A stretch of 64,000 nt of DNA, taken from positions 3,658,001 to 3,722,000 of the forward strand of contig LR990057.1 in NCBI GenBank assembly GCA_905147135.1, written 5' to 3'. Position 1 is the stretch's first letter. The number at the start of each line of letters is the position of its first letter. Below the pieces are notes generated by a model. The model was not told the origin of the DNA and did no database searches. It saw nothing but the letters and a program-made list of their open reading frames with translations. This document shows positions 1-11,619 of this stretch, one piece after another. Position numbers and translations under genes: made by a program. The DNA comes from Blastobasis lacticolella. Its lineage: Eukaryota; Arthropoda; Insecta; Lepidoptera; Blastobasidae.

Positions 1-378
1 CCCGAAAAGTAATTTCAATATATTTTTGCGACTTCATTTCAATTTACAATGTTTTGGACGTAAAAAGTGTATTATTTTTGGTATTTGCGAAGGTGTTTTG
101 ATGGTGTTGTTTCTTTGTTTTATGCGCAGTGTGGGTGAAAATGATAATTCGGTTGTTGGTTATGGCTGGACGAGGCTTGCCCAGATAATTTTAGTTCAAG
201 TGTAAAATTGTAAAATGCCGGAGGAGTTTACGCTTACGACAATGTTGTAGATAGATGATGTATGAATAGTTCCCTAAATATCAATATTAAGATCCTATAT
301 TTTGAAGTGAAATCGCACATGGGGCAACTCATGCAACAGCCAAGCACCACCTAAAATTTTTAAATTTTATTATTTGTA
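1..378. other. Intergenic or intronic, nothing recognised
   Basis: AT-rich sequence with no convincing open reading frame, RNA gene or repeat match inside the window. If the - strand first exon at 15795-16066 is real, this stretch may be intron of that gene. Confidence 0.4.
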
Positions 379-564
379 AAGGTGTGTCCAAACATAGAGC
401 GGCATGTGTGCGCGGCAGCCGCGCGCGGCGTGCCGCGCTTTGTTTGGACAACAGCCGCGCGCAAACATTCGTCAATAGTCTTAACTAGAGCGCGGCAGAA
501 TTGTTTCCTGGACATGCCGCGTGTTGCTGCCGCGCTCGTGCCGCGCTATGTTTGGACACGCCTT
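379..564. mobile_element. GC-rich foldback MITE, 186 bp, TA target duplication
   Basis: The two ends are long inverted repeats. The left arm begins aaggtgtgtccaaacata and the right arm is its reverse complement with few changes, followed inward by GCGCGGC-rich sequence on both sides. TA dinucleotides flank both ends (377-378 and 565-566), as expected for a Tc1/mariner-type TA target duplication. The GC-rich interior contrasts sharply with the AT-rich surroundings. The short open frame inside is a by-product of the GC-rich repeat. No transposase is present, so it is non-autonomous. Confidence 0.7.
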
Positions 565-566
565 TA

Positions 567-1530
567 TACGATTAGGAAGAACGTTTAGATTTTTTTTAGA
601 TTATTATATAAGACCAGTCCTGCAAATGGAACATCGTAAACCCTGAAGGGTTTTGAGTTTCTAGATAGCCAGAAATACAGGGTTTGTTATTATTGATACA
701 AACAAAACTTGTACTTATGCGAAACTATATTTCCCACCAAAAACCATTAAAATTCCAGCTTAGATAAGGGTTTAGACTATTACAATTTATCACGTCCGAG
801 AATTTATTGAGCAAATATAGTCCATAATGACAAAACCTCCATTAAAATTTGCAAGGTGGTTCCGCCCACTCGCAGCCGAGTTAACTATAATGACGTCACT
901 GCGTCCTTTCATACTAAATATGGTATGGCAATGCAACCCACCTCGTTCGGCCACTGGCTTGTGTTGCCATGACGTAAAATCATCGTAAAATAGATGTTTG
1001 TTTAAGCCACATTGTGATTTGGCCAGGCCTTATGCAATATGGCGAATATTTTGGGCTTTACCTAAGATAAACAGTTTCTCTTTCGATTTATTACACCGAC
1101 ATCTTACATGATATCTTGTGTTTCGCAGATTTTAATTCGGCATAGATTGTCTATATGTTTATGCTAATAGAACTTGCCTAATCTTAATTTTATGTAATCT
1201 TGATAAATATAGAAAAACTGGCAATAAAGACTAAAATGCCATAGATAAAATAGTGAAACAAAGTATTCTATAAAATATAGGTAATCATGTTGAGATAACA
1301 AGAATCCAATAAAAACATAATTAAATGTGAAAAAGGGACCAAGTTCGCTAAAAACTAGCGATATTGTTGGCTTTAAAAACAAATGCTCGAGCGAGCAGGC
1401 GTCATGGCAGATCATAGTGCCATGGTCTGGAGTGAGACTCCAAATTAGCTACAAGCACAGAATATCTATACCAACGTAACTACGAGATACAATCCTGATA
1501 TCTCGTTTGCCTTCTTTTACATAAATATAA
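567..1530. other. Non-coding, nothing recognised
   Basis: No exon-like frame, tRNA or repeat shared with the rest of the window was seen here. Confidence 0.35.
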
Positions 1531-1532
1531 AT

Positions 1533-1752
1533 AAAAATGCTTGGACCATTTTACTCAGCGCCATCTAGCCCCAAAGTAAGCAAAGCTTGTGTTATGGTTA
1601 ATTGATAAACTACTTATATACCTTTTTTTAAATACAAACAACACCCAGACCCGTAACAGAAATTAAAATTCATCATTACAATTTCTGCTCGGCCGGGAAT
1701 CGAACCTCTACGTGGCAGACCGGTTAACCAACTGAACCACTCGTCGTCAAAT
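1533..1752 (-). mobile_element. tRNA-derived SINE, family C
   Basis: Read on the - strand, the right end is a tRNA-like head with a perfect pol III B box (GGTTCGATTCC) and a D-arm-like TTGGTTAAC. The body (cagcgccatctagccccaaa and following, on +) is shared with 13220-13480, also on the - strand. The tRNA-like part is degraded and is not a functional tRNA. Confidence 0.6.
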
Positions 1753-2095
1753 ATAACTGTCATAGTAGTAAAACTCAACTAACTGTCCCACCCGTGGGAA
1801 ACACACCCCACGGCTGTGACCTCGGTACAGCGTCTTAATTCGCGCCATTAACCTCAGACCGGCGTATAATTGTGTCGTCCTACTTGAAATAATGAGACGC
1901 CCGAGTTTGTGACGCGGAGTTTATGCGTTTTTTTTTTATATTCGACATTCACTAGGAGGTGTAAGTATAAATCTGGGTACCTATACATATAATAAAACAG
2001 TAAAAAAGTGTGTCTGTACATTGAATATGAAAAAATACAATTTTGGACAATGAAGAAATAGTAATCGAATAATATATTTTTTTCATTTTTGTTTG

Positions 2096-2364
2096 TTTGT
2101 TTGTCTTTTGTACACGCTAATCTCCGGAACTAGTGGACGGATATGAATGAAACTTTTTTGTTGTATAGTTATTAAGGCTAGGCAACATAATTATAAGGTA
2201 AAATTCATTTTGGAAACTGGAACATCTAATGTAGTACCACAGCTTGACCTCTCCGTAGTTACTAGCATTCATACATTAGGAAGGTCATTTAAACTGGTCG
2301 TTCGGGAAAAGCCAAACTGCCCTAAAAACGATTTACTCGCAGACGAAGTTGCGGGCAAAAGCTA
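2096..2364 (+). mobile_element. Helitron-like non-autonomous element (3' end)
   Basis: The stretch ends in a short hairpin (gcagacgaagttgcgg) followed by gcaaaagCTAG|T, the CTRR-plus-T arrangement of Helitron 3' ends. The upstream part (acacgctaatctccgg) is shared in reverse orientation with 36900-37015. A related end lies at about 42300-42332. The 5' TC end was not fixed with confidence. Confidence 0.45.
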
Positions 2365-2384
2365 GTCATTTATATTTTTATGTC

Positions 2385-2516
2385 ATACGGTAGGCAAACA
2401 GGCAAGCGGGCCATCTGATGGAAAGTGGTCACCACTGCCTATACACATTAGCAACACCAAGAGTATTGCCAATGCGTTGCCTACCTCTATAACACGTTGC
2501 TCTGTTAAATGCAGCT
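2385..2516 (+). repeat. Dispersed repeat E
   Basis: Block containing catctgatggaaagtggtca and ccaatgcgttgcctacctct, shared with 34452-34690, 47845-48050 (reverse), 49322-49425 and weakly 11459-11590. The class is unknown; it behaves as an old interspersed repeat. Confidence 0.55.
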
Positions 2517-2851
2517 AAAAGCTATTTTTTTATGAAATAAGACATTATGATTAAACACGGAATCCACTTGACCAATTCCGATGTTTGGTATATTGTTTGG
2601 TTGAAGGTATACCCGAGAGGGTTTACGATTGTGAAAGATTAGGTTTCCGATCTTTGGCCTTTGTACGGTTGAGGGCGCAGACGTGCCAGAAAATTTGCGG
2701 TTGAGAAAAATTCATGAATAATATTGAAACTTGATCTAACAGTAGTATCTTTGAAGTCATCCAATCTTAAGTAATTTTATGTCTTCTTACGTTTTGAAGT
2801 AGATTCTCTATCTGATGGAAGGTTTTACTCTTGTCGCATCACTGTTATAAC

Positions 2852-3085
2852 CAGCGGACCCGGCGCGACTTTGTTCGCGTGGCGTCCGATCTCTACACAT
2901 ACTCTATATCTTACAGCTATCCTATACCTACTTTACCCCAATCTACCTTTTTGTTTCCTGGCTATAAACCTTCCTTTAAAATCACTCTATTTATTGTTGA
3001 AAACCGAATTAAAATCCGTTCCATAGTTTAAAAGAGTAAGCGTACATAGGGACAGACGGCGGGAAACGATATTGTTAATCACGAT
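2852..3085 (-). mobile_element. Helitron-like element, decayed 3' end
   Basis: On the - strand it ends with a hairpin (CGCGA/TCGCG stem) and GGGTCCGCTGG, a decayed form of the GGGTCCRCTAG end seen at 34986 and 35230. The interior carries degenerate CTATACCTAC-like repeats and a gacagacggcgggaa block that also occurs near 44100. Confidence 0.45.
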
Positions 3086-3089
3086 TCAG

Positions 3090-5345
3090 AGCTAGATTCA
3101 TTGCCTGAATTCCCTAACTCATGCTTAACATGAATTTATGACCACACATGTAGGTACTAGGTACCAAATAATATATATTATATACATTTTATTACTTACT
3201 TATCTTCAAATTCTTACTAAACCGTGTAGATTGCTAACTAACCAACCCGTTCTTGTACAGTTTTAATTCGAAATGATTAATAAAGTTTATATTTTGCTTA
3301 TAGAAAAAAATACACGGAACTTGTTGATAGTTTTATCTCGGTGTATCTTGGAACAAAATACTAATTAGACTTATCTAATCTTGTATTCGGTCGTAACATT
3401 TTAACAGTCGCCAGATAGATTGCTATCTATCGTACCTACGGTTGGTGGCACCTAAGTAATAAATCTTTGTACTGTAGAGGTTAACGACCTCTTTGGAATG
3501 TCTTATCTTCAAATCTTTACCTGCTTCTAAGTTTTTTAATGATTGATCGATAAGTTTTTAAGTAAATCGTTAAAAACATAAGGTCATGGGGTCATTGGGG
3601 TCATGGGGATTCAGTCGGATTAACATCGCTCCACTCAAAATTGTATTTAATAAGGTAATTATTTCTTGGGGACATGCCATTGGGACCAGTACAGGCCGAA
3701 GTCTGAGCAGCAGTATTTTCTGTAATGTGTTCTACATTGTAGGAGATACAAAAAAATGAAGACAACACATTAGATATAATCTCCATTCAGTCATAGAGGA
3801 GGGGTGTAGCCAACAGTGATGAAGATGATGACTAAAATCCAAAAATATGAATACTTAATGTGACTGCTGAACTTGAGCCTATTCCACAAAAATGGATTTT
3901 ACTAAAATCTCCAGGCTCGCCAGCCGGATTGGAGATTGACTGCCCATTTTCTGATGTACGAAGATTCTAGTTCGATGGTATTTCTGCCACATGGCTCTAC
4001 AATTAAAATACTAAATCTACATAACTAAAAAATATCTAAACTGTTCAACCAGTCTCCAGGTCTCCAGCGGAAGAGCTTGGTCAGCCTCGCTTCGCCAATG
4101 GTAGGAGGCACACCCGAATAGCGAGCTCGTTGCGGTACGAAGTTCAACCAGCCTCAAAGTACGAAACTACAAAAAATAAAAGAAATTAGGTACCACTATG
4201 ACGTAACCAACTTAAAAGCTGCGCAAAAAATCAGCAAAAGAATCCACCAGAAGTCCGGCGCGCAGATATTTCGCTCTGACATCACATTCCTACATTTAAC
4301 TGTAAAATGTTTATTGTAATAGCGATTAACAGTTTGCGGTGGCGAACAGTTATTTGACAGCGAGCGTGTTTTGGCCTTATTGCTGCGCCGGCGCAGGGTA
4401 ACGCTTTAATTGCAATAGTGGTTTTGTCAATGCTCATTAATTACTTAATTATAACTAGGCAGGTTAATGTGGATGTGCTTACACGACTCGAACGAGTCTG
4501 TGACGAGTACATCCATAGCAGCCTTGGCGTTCGGTCACGTGCTGCGTACGCCCCAGAGATATGCTAGAAACTGTTGTCAAAATTTGTTAGTGTCAGGAGA
4601 GAGATTCCGCGGGAGGCCCAAGAAGCGAGGGATTGACATCGCCGAGCCAATGGTCTACGACGTGAGGATGCTGAATACCAGGTGAAGTGGAGGAAGAAAA
4701 GTAGGAAAGCGGACTAGTAGGCTGGTTAATGTTAATCTAAATAACGACCTGAATGGTTCAGTGGTCACTATCCTGCGGGGTCCTAATTATGTTTAATGGA
4801 CCTTACTGAATATAAAAAGTACAACACTCAAAACATTATATTACATACATAAAACCCATGCCTCTGCCCCACAGGAGATAAATTAGTAAAGAAAAAAGTT
4901 GGTCATTTTATACTTTGTTTATTTACAAACAAAGGTTTTTTCGACGCCTGGCCAATACTTAAATACAAAAATATATAAAAGAATTTTTGAACTCGGTTCA
5001 GTAGTTTCGGTCATACCTTACGTATCTTTCTCTTTATAACCCAATTGCGAAGTTATAAACGGCGAGATTAGAATTATGACCAAGATGGGTCCGACGATAC
5101 TATGTAATTCATCTACTTGGCAATATTGCTGGCTCTTATCAAATACATCACTGAGGTGAGCTTATTATAGTAACCATCAAGGAGAGCGTACGTATGTACA
5201 AAGTTTACAACAATAGTGGAAAGTAGGAAGAGTTTGTAACTAGAGAAATCAGCGAAGCGTTATTGTGTGTCTCTGTTTTTCAGAGTTTATCTTTTTCTAC
5301 ATTTAGGTGCAGATATGTCAGCGATGTCAAACAAATTGCACAATT
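3090..5345. other. Non-coding, mostly unassigned
   Basis: Apart from repeat C at 4038-4172 nothing here was assigned. The short open frames (3601-3786 on -, 4467-4685 on +) show no family motif and no splice signals that would make them exons. Confidence 0.35.
4038..4172 (-). repeat. Dispersed repeat C
   Basis: Reverse-orientation copy of a repeat also present at 53880-54090 and 61915-62085. Shared blocks on the - strand include ccgcaacgagctcg, gaagcgaggctgacc and tccgctggagacctggagac. The better copies end in a TAA-rich tail, which suggests a retroposon 3' region. Confidence 0.5.
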
Positions 5346-5446
5346 AAAGTCCACCTTGACCACGCCTGAATTAGATTCGTACAGCCTTCTCTGAATTGCT
5401 ACAGTTTTAGGCTTAACAGGCCGTTCATTTACATCAATCGGATTCT
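5346..5446 (+). repeat. Dispersed repeat, first of an inverted pair
   Basis: About 100 bp (from aaagtccaccttgaccacgc to the ttcatttacatcaatcgg block) recurs in reverse complement at 10207-10313 with roughly nine matches in ten. The copies are about 4.8 kb apart. No open frame; class unknown. Confidence 0.6.
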
Positions 5447-5898
5447 ATAACTAACTACTCGTATAAGTTGTAGTATTTTTAATTGAATGGCAAACTACTA
5501 AAAGTTATTGCACATAATAAAGGTATATTACGATTGAAAAACCACGAATAAGAACTAAAATAAATATCTCTCCTCCTTACGTAGCTCGTGTATTTAATTA
5601 TTTGAAGTTATTGACAGACACCCGTATTCAGAAACGGTACTATGAGGTCCCACAGTGCGCGCGAACGATCTGGGTTCCAACTGACAATATTTTAAGGGCG
5701 ATCGGCATTTTGCGTCCGGCAAAATGAACGCAATTAACCAATCATAGAGCCGTATTCAACGCAGTGCGTTTACTTAGAAAACGAGCACTGTGAGATAATA
5801 CTGTTCTTAGACAAGTATTGTTTGGGAATATGGGTGAAGGTAATGCACGTCGGCTAGTTCAGTACAGTAGTACTCTAGTAGTAATTTCTATTTTATGA

Positions 5899-6001
5899 TC
5901 ATCATCGCAACTCATAATAGACCACTGCAGCACGACGGGCCTCTCCCACGAAAGGGGCGGTTAATTCCATTATTACCAAGCTTGGTAGGCAGGTTGGAGA
6001 T
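5899..6001 (-). mobile_element. SINE-B fragment, degraded
   Basis: Contains the reverse complement of the SINE-B 3' half: cctctcccacgaaaggggcg and caggttggagat. The 5' half is missing. Confidence 0.55.
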
Positions 6002-6421
6002 AAATTAGGGTGGGTGACAACTTTCATCAATAACAAGGTTTCATATTTTTTTACACTAACTAAACAAATAAACTGCACGTTAGTAGTGATGGTGTGATAC
6101 CTATTCTAGACTGATTTTTCAGAAGTGTCTGGAATTAAGACACGTAAAAAATGCTATTCTCAAACTAAATTGCATTGAGATGCTTGTTTACTTGTGGTAT
6201 GCTTAGAAACCCGATGACTAATAACTGACATTTCAATTTAATGCCGCATTTAATATTTGTATTAAATTTAATAGGTGTTCGAGGCGATTACTGATATACG
6301 TGGAAAATTATACCACTTGTGGAGAGTAATAAGCACAAATTTTATCATTTATAACCACGCAACCAATCCATACAGCTGAAGAATATTTTTGTTAGCTTAA
6401 ACACGTTAATCTCCTGAACTG

Positions 6422-6652
6422 GTCTTGGCGCTAATGTCCCGTGAGGGCTTGGGATCCGCCTTGACCATGATCTAGGAGTTGGCAGATCAGATAATGACAG
6501 TGGAGCGACTGCCATCTGACCTCCGAGACCCTGCTACCAGGAACACCTGACCAGATTTGATCATGGTTGATTCAGTCCCCTGATTGTGCAGGTTTCATCA
6601 CGATGTTATCCCTCACCGTAAGCGAGCTTAACCACTCTGCCACTGACGCTCC
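6422..6652 (-). mobile_element. SINE-A (tRNA-derived), internally deleted
   Basis: Reverse-orientation copy: ccgccttgaccatgatc, gtggagcgactgccatctga, ttccctcac-like block, then the end of the tRNA-like head (ccactgacgctcc). About 90 bp including most of the tRNA-like B box region is missing. Open frames across it on both strands are not genes. Confidence 0.65.
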
Positions 6653-6659
6653 TAGTAAC

Positions 6660-7401
6660 GCTCGATCTAATATGTGTAGGTACGTAATAGACAATAGACT
6701 ACCATTCTTCTTTAAATCTTTTGTCTGTACTGTTACTGTATTTGAAGGTTCCATATTAATTTTTAAATACTTCACATTATGTCCAATATATAATATATCC
6801 ACAAACCAACATAACACTTTAACTCCCAAAGTCCCAAAGCGACAAAATTGTAACAAAAAGTTGTTCTACCAAATATGTCAGGACTATATACCTACATTGA
6901 AAGATAGCAGACATTGCAAATTGAGTAAAACCAGTCCGTATTAAGTAAGTAATATAATACCGCGAAGGTCACTCGATACCCGCTGTAAGAGAATCCGGGC
7001 GAGTATTCGTTTTGTAAATATTGAAAGTAGCCCCGTTAGTTAATGTCTTACATAAAACGTTTACACTGTATAGAACGAACGCTTAAAGTACTTTGCGTAA
7101 CTGAAAGTAGGTAATAGTATGCCAGTCAACGTGGAGTCTAATGTTATCATTTTGTTGTGTGGTGGAAGTCTTGAACAGTGGAAGACCACACAGACTCATC
7201 AGACTCATCGTCTATGTGGACTCGTTGTTATCGTCACCCAGACGTCATCACAACTGTGTGATGATGACTTTTAACTCAGTCCCAGACCCCCATAATACGT
7301 CTTGACCCCAGATTCACGCCCAACACACTGCTATGTTGCTTGTAGCTCTGCTATTAGTTAGATTAGACTCTCTTGACATACAATAAATTATACGTCCCTC
7401 A
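6660..7401. other. Non-coding, nothing recognised
   Basis: AT-rich; no exon, RNA gene or shared repeat recognised. Confidence 0.3.
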
Positions 7402-7409
7402 CTCGTACA

Positions 7410-7817
7410 TAGGGTTGCCAACCCTACTATATGATATAGCATCCTACTATTTTAGGAGTCTACCTACTATAAATTAAAAATTAAAATATAGTAGGCGAAA
7501 CTACTATATTTAATTAGCACAACATTACCGCAAAACGGAACGCGTCCATAAGATCCACCAAAGAAAAATTTCCCTGATGCAAATCGAATATTTCAGAACG
7601 AGTCTTGACATTTGTATGATGTGACGTCAAACTCAAGTCAAATAAAACAAAACAGCTATGAAGCTCAATGTAGCAGAAAATATATATTTACGAAATAATA
7701 ATTTCAATTTAAAAAACCTACCATATATATTTTTTGGTTAATTCCCTACCTACTATATTTTTATGGCTTCTTAACTCTAAAATACTATATTTGGTCTAGA
7801 AAAAGTTGGCAACCCTA
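7410..7817. mobile_element. Non-autonomous hAT-like transposon, 408 bp
   Basis: The termini are perfect 13-bp inverted repeats (tagggttgccaac at 7410-7422; reverse complement at 7805-7817). They are flanked by a perfect 8-bp direct repeat ctcgtaca (7402-7409 and 7818-7825). An 8-bp duplication is the hallmark of the hAT superfamily. The interior is AT-rich, carries several ctactatat motifs near both ends and encodes nothing. Confidence 0.85.
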
Positions 7818-8287
7818 CTCGTACACCACATTAGGATTCTCATGCACAGAAAACAAATTAATTACTGTCTGATCATTATTTTATTTTCTGTTTAATAGGT
7901 AAGCAAACTGCAACAAGTAGCAGGTCTAATACCACTACATTATAAGTAGGTAGATAATCGTAATCGTTTCGAAACTCATCTAAAATTCCCTTGTTTTCTC
8001 ATGGACCCACTAGTTTGTCCCACCGGTGGGACCACGAGACTTATAGACTTATTTCTCGTAGACCTTCTGATTAATAACCCACTCATGGCACTGATTCACT
8101 AATACACTTTTATGAGACTAAGCATAATCTATACTAATATTGTTAAATAATATTTCCAATTCGGCTATTCTAGGCGTTCTTGTTACTTTTTCGGCATATA
8201 AAGTACTCTGTGACACTTAGGAAGAATGTAGCTTCCTATTTACGAAAAAAAAATTGAAATCGGTTCAGTAGTTAAGGAGATTCACGT

Positions 8288-8450
8288 GGCTTCGTTGGTC
8301 TAGTGGTTACGGGGTCCGATTCGTAAGCGAGAGGTCCCGGGTTCGAATCTCACTGCGGCCATGTATCTGAGTAGTGTAGGGACATCTAACGGATGCTCCT
8401 ACGTTGAGGGAAAACATTGCGAGAGCACAACCGGGACGCCAAGATGATTA
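8288..8450 (+). mobile_element. SINE-A, tRNA-like head plus 3' tail, internal deletion
   Basis: The head has an A-box-like ttggtctagtggtta and B box GGTTCGAATC. It then jumps from ggaaaacattgc to agcacaaccgggacgccaag and ends in a gatgatt tail. The acceptor stem does not pair well, so it is not called as a tRNA gene. Confidence 0.7.
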
Positions 8451-8556
8451 TTTAATGTGACGCATTTAAAAAAGTAACACAGGGAGAGTTAAACACAGTA
8501 ACAGACCAGACAAAAAGATTTAAAATAGTAAATAAAGAAAAGTAATATATTGTCTT

Positions 8557-8826
8557 GGCCGTGTTGTGTCCGGCAGATGGCCGTGTGGTGTCCGGCAGAG
8601 TAGAATAGCACCAACCCCTCATGGGTGTCGTACAAGGCGTACTAATGTTTTCGAGGCAAAAGATCAAGAGTCTCCGTAGTCTGGAAAATGGGCAGCAGCA
8701 TTTTCCATTGTTATTTTTAAACACTGCGATCTCCAACCCGCCTGCCAAGCGTGGAGATTATGGCAATAACCTCCCCTTTTGTGGGAGAGGCCCTAAATCC
8801 AGCAGTGGACTGTTACGGGCTGTGAT
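8557..8826 (+). mobile_element. SINE-B copy with duplicated 5' end
   Basis: Near full-length copy. Its first ~25 bases (ggccgtgttgtgtccggcag) appear twice in tandem, as also seen at 23734. It contains the conserved ctccaacccgcctgccaagc and ctcccc..gtgggagaggccc blocks and ends tacgggctgtgatg. Confidence 0.75.
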
Positions 8827-8829
8827 GTG

Positions 8830-9320
8830 TGAATATATTGTCTACTACTTACACAAATAGAACGAGCGCTACACTGACATAGAAAGGATTCGAGGCTACC
8901 CACAACTTACTATCAGAATGCCCATTGAGGACCATAATATATCACAGAATCAGCGGAAAAACTGACCAAGAAACTGCTAAACCTCCGGCCAGACACTATG
9001 ATAATCTCTTCTTCGAGCTAATTACCAAGTCACAAGTTTGACTGGATCCCCGCGAAGCCGAAAAGTCAGCAGTTGACCCTGAGCTTGTAATGCCAACAAC
9101 TTCGGGGCCATGTGGTCAGTAAAAGTGTAAAGTGGCTGCGTTTCGGACGCGCTACCTACACGTGACTTATTGCCACATCTGTCTGAATGGCTTTTCTTCT
9201 CTCTTGTCATGTCTGTGGGTAGGTTTAGTACCTACCTATAACTGACTATAGGTAGGAACCTAGGTATAGTCCGTTTTATAATTAAAACTTAGTTGGGAGT
9301 ACTAGCTTTTAATAACATTT
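8830..9320. other. Non-coding, nothing recognised
   Basis: No shared repeat or exon-like sequence seen. A 62-residue frame on - at 9022-9210 has no recognisable motif. Confidence 0.3.
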
Positions 9321-9438
9321 TAAGGGTATGTTCCGGGTTTCCTACCGCATGATGCATTATGATGCAATCAACTGCGTCGAAATATCGGGCTACGTGTCAA
9401 CAAAGGTACGCGGTAGAAAACCCGGAACGTGTCCTTAA
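9321..9438. mobile_element. Inverted-repeat MITE
   Basis: Arms aagggtatgttccgggtttc (left) and the reverse complement of gaaaacccggaacgtgtcct (right) pair over about 27 bp with few mismatches. The similarity extends outward, because ttattatcacacatttt-like sequence occurs on both sides. The interior is shared in reverse orientation with 43396-43510. Confidence 0.6.
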
Positions 9439-9439
9439 A

Positions 9440-11190
9440 ATGTGTGATAATAACCGCGATCTTTTAAAACATTATAACTTTCAATAATTATTCAAAATGA
9501 CAGTCTTTATCATTTTCCTGATAAGAATTACAAAACGGATGTAGGGAACAGAGTGATCTCGATTCGTGTGTTCTTTAGGATATATTTCTATTGTTGTATA
9601 TCTTGGACACACAAACAATGCACAATGTCTTTTAGTGGCTATTTTTTGTGTTGGTATTTAATTTGGGGCTATGACCCGTCTTGTGGCGGCCGACAGAGGT
9701 GACTATATCAGCAATTATTATTTTTACACGTGTGGCGGGTGTTAAAGAGGCTAAACGCTATAAACCGACCTCACTACTGATAGGTACATCGCCCGCGGGG
9801 GGTGGAAGGGTAGTTTCAGGGACGCGGGGCGCGTGGCAGCGATAACTTTGTTCCTCAAGTGTCATCAAGTGATATTGCGCGGAACACTTGAGATCCCCGC
9901 CCCGCGCCCCCGCGTTCAGCCCCGGAACATAAATCAGTTAAATGGTCGATATATAGGACCCCATAGACCAGAAAATGGATAGAAGCTTTTTCTAGTATCT
10001 GTTTTCTTCACTACGATCCCCAAGTGTCAATAACTCCAATAATTAAATACACGAACTACGTAAGAAGAAGAGTTATGTATTATAGTATATTGAAACTAAT
10101 AATTAACGTGGTTTCTCAATCGTAATCTTTATTATGTGCATTAACTTTTAGTACTCTGCCATTTAATTAAAAATTATACAACTTATAGTTCGTGGAAACG
10201 ACTAATGAAATCGGATTGATGTAAATGAACCAGACGACCTGTTAAGCCCAAAACTGTAGCAATTGAGAGAAGGTTGTACGAATCTAATTCAGGCGTGGTC
10301 AAGGTGGATTTTAATTATTTAAGCTGTTTGGGTATAGCTTTGCCGGCGGCTTCATTAGCTTTTAGTACTTAAACTATTTCGATATTTTTCTATAGCGAAG
10401 ATTGCCCCTAAGAAGGTCTCTCAGTTTAAAGGTAGGATTTTTATATACAAACTAGCTAGGATTTGACCGCCATCTCACCTGGTGGCACCTAAGCGACGAT
10501 GCGGCCTACGATGGAGCTAGGTCTAGGAACAGCCTATTCACTCTAGCCATGAAGGTAATATCTAATATCTATACCAGCCACAAGTGAAAATCTGCTTTTT
10601 CCTCTAGGCTAAATAGGTCGTCGATCGTCATCGGTCGTTTGACCCTTTTTAAGTGGAGAAGATCATAAGCTCCTTTCCTGTACCACGCGAGCGAAAATGC
10701 AGGGGAAAAAGCTGTAATAATTAAAGTATATAGCAAACCAACTAGAGAGATTCGCACTCTGTGGTATAATTTCTAAACCGTCGTCTGGTGACACGAACCG
10801 GTTATCCGTTTATAGTCGTTTTTATTTATAAGTAATTCGTATTTTCCTTAAGGCCGCTCCGTAGGAAATTACGCCGAGGCATTTCTTGAAATGGTTGTTG
10901 GGAAATAAACACGGAATTAGTGGCTGTATAAGTACTCCAATCTACTTTATAATATTACACCAATGGACGCAAGCTGGCTATAAAAAGAATTGCAATTACA
11001 AACACTGAGAAAGAACAGGATATAATTTTTTTTTAATTACCATATTACTGTATATGATACCTAAATGATCTTATAAAGAAACAGTGAACAAAAATGAAAA
11101 CTGGAATTTCACTGAAATATTTAACACAAGTTTTAGTCATTCCTTTGCACTATTCTTCATAATGCATGTTTACAGGTCCTCTAAGGCCGC
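9440..11190. other. Non-coding with a GC-rich foldback at about 9795-9930
   Basis: At 9821-9833 gacgcggggcgcg and at 9898-9915 ccgccccgcgcccccgcg are partly complementary. Inner blocks tcctcaagtgt (9852) and acacttgaga (9884) are also complementary, giving an imperfect foldback of about 110 bp. Nothing else was recognised apart from the repeat at 10207-10313. Confidence 0.35.
10207..10313 (-). repeat. Dispersed repeat, second of an inverted pair
   Basis: Reverse complement of 5346-5446, with a few extra bases near the end. See that entry. Confidence 0.6.
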
Positions 11191-11390
11191 ACCAGCTCTT
11201 CTTGTTGCAGATTTCCTGTACGACGGTGGCCGCTTTCCATCAGGTGAACCATCCGTCCATGTGCCTCCATAGGCAAGAAAAAAAATCTTGGGTCATACTT
11301 AGCCCAGTAATTTTGTTGTTATATCCGTTGGTGGACGATCTATCCGAGCTTCAGAGGCTGAGATGGAAGGAAACTTTTCAGGATCGACGT

Positions 11391-11457
11391 AAGTAGCGTC
11401 TTGTGCTGTCGGAGGCCAAGATCCTCTTTGGGTTGCTGAGCCAGCGCAGTAAGTAAG
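11391..11457 (+). repeat. LINE-like 3' tail, repeat D
   Basis: Sequence tgtcggaggccaagatcctc and ccagcgcagtaagtaagt is shared almost exactly with 41645-41711. The gtaagtaagt ending resembles the short simple tail of a target-primed non-LTR element. The body is absent, so this looks like a strongly 5'-truncated copy. Confidence 0.5.
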
Positions 11458-11458
11458 T

Positions 11459-11590
11459 GGTGGACAAACAGGAAAGGGCCACCTGATTGAAATCACCAGC
11501 AAAACGCGTTGCTCACTTCCAAAACACCAGCAGTCACACGTTGCTCTGGTAGGAAACAAGCAAAACCCAGGCCCCTCCACTGCCAAAGCT
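11459..11590 (+). repeat. Dispersed repeat E, diverged copy
   Basis: Matches the E family in order: gacaaacaggaaagggccac, then acgttgctctgg and aaacccaggcccctccactgccaaagc-like sequence, also seen near 34570-34610. Confidence 0.45.
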
Positions 11591-11619
11591 ACGGTTTCTC
11601 ATGAAGCACTGGAGTTATT

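Noticed and set aside
8288..8361. Possible tRNA gene with a good B box
   Set aside because: The acceptor stem pairs poorly and it is followed by the SINE-A body and GATGAT tail; the other heads (19208, 20205, 52735) behave the same. These are SINE heads.
9785..9935. GC-rich stretch as a CpG promoter
   Set aside because: Its blocks are arranged as an imperfect foldback, which fits a small inverted-repeat element better than a promoter; no exon or donor follows.
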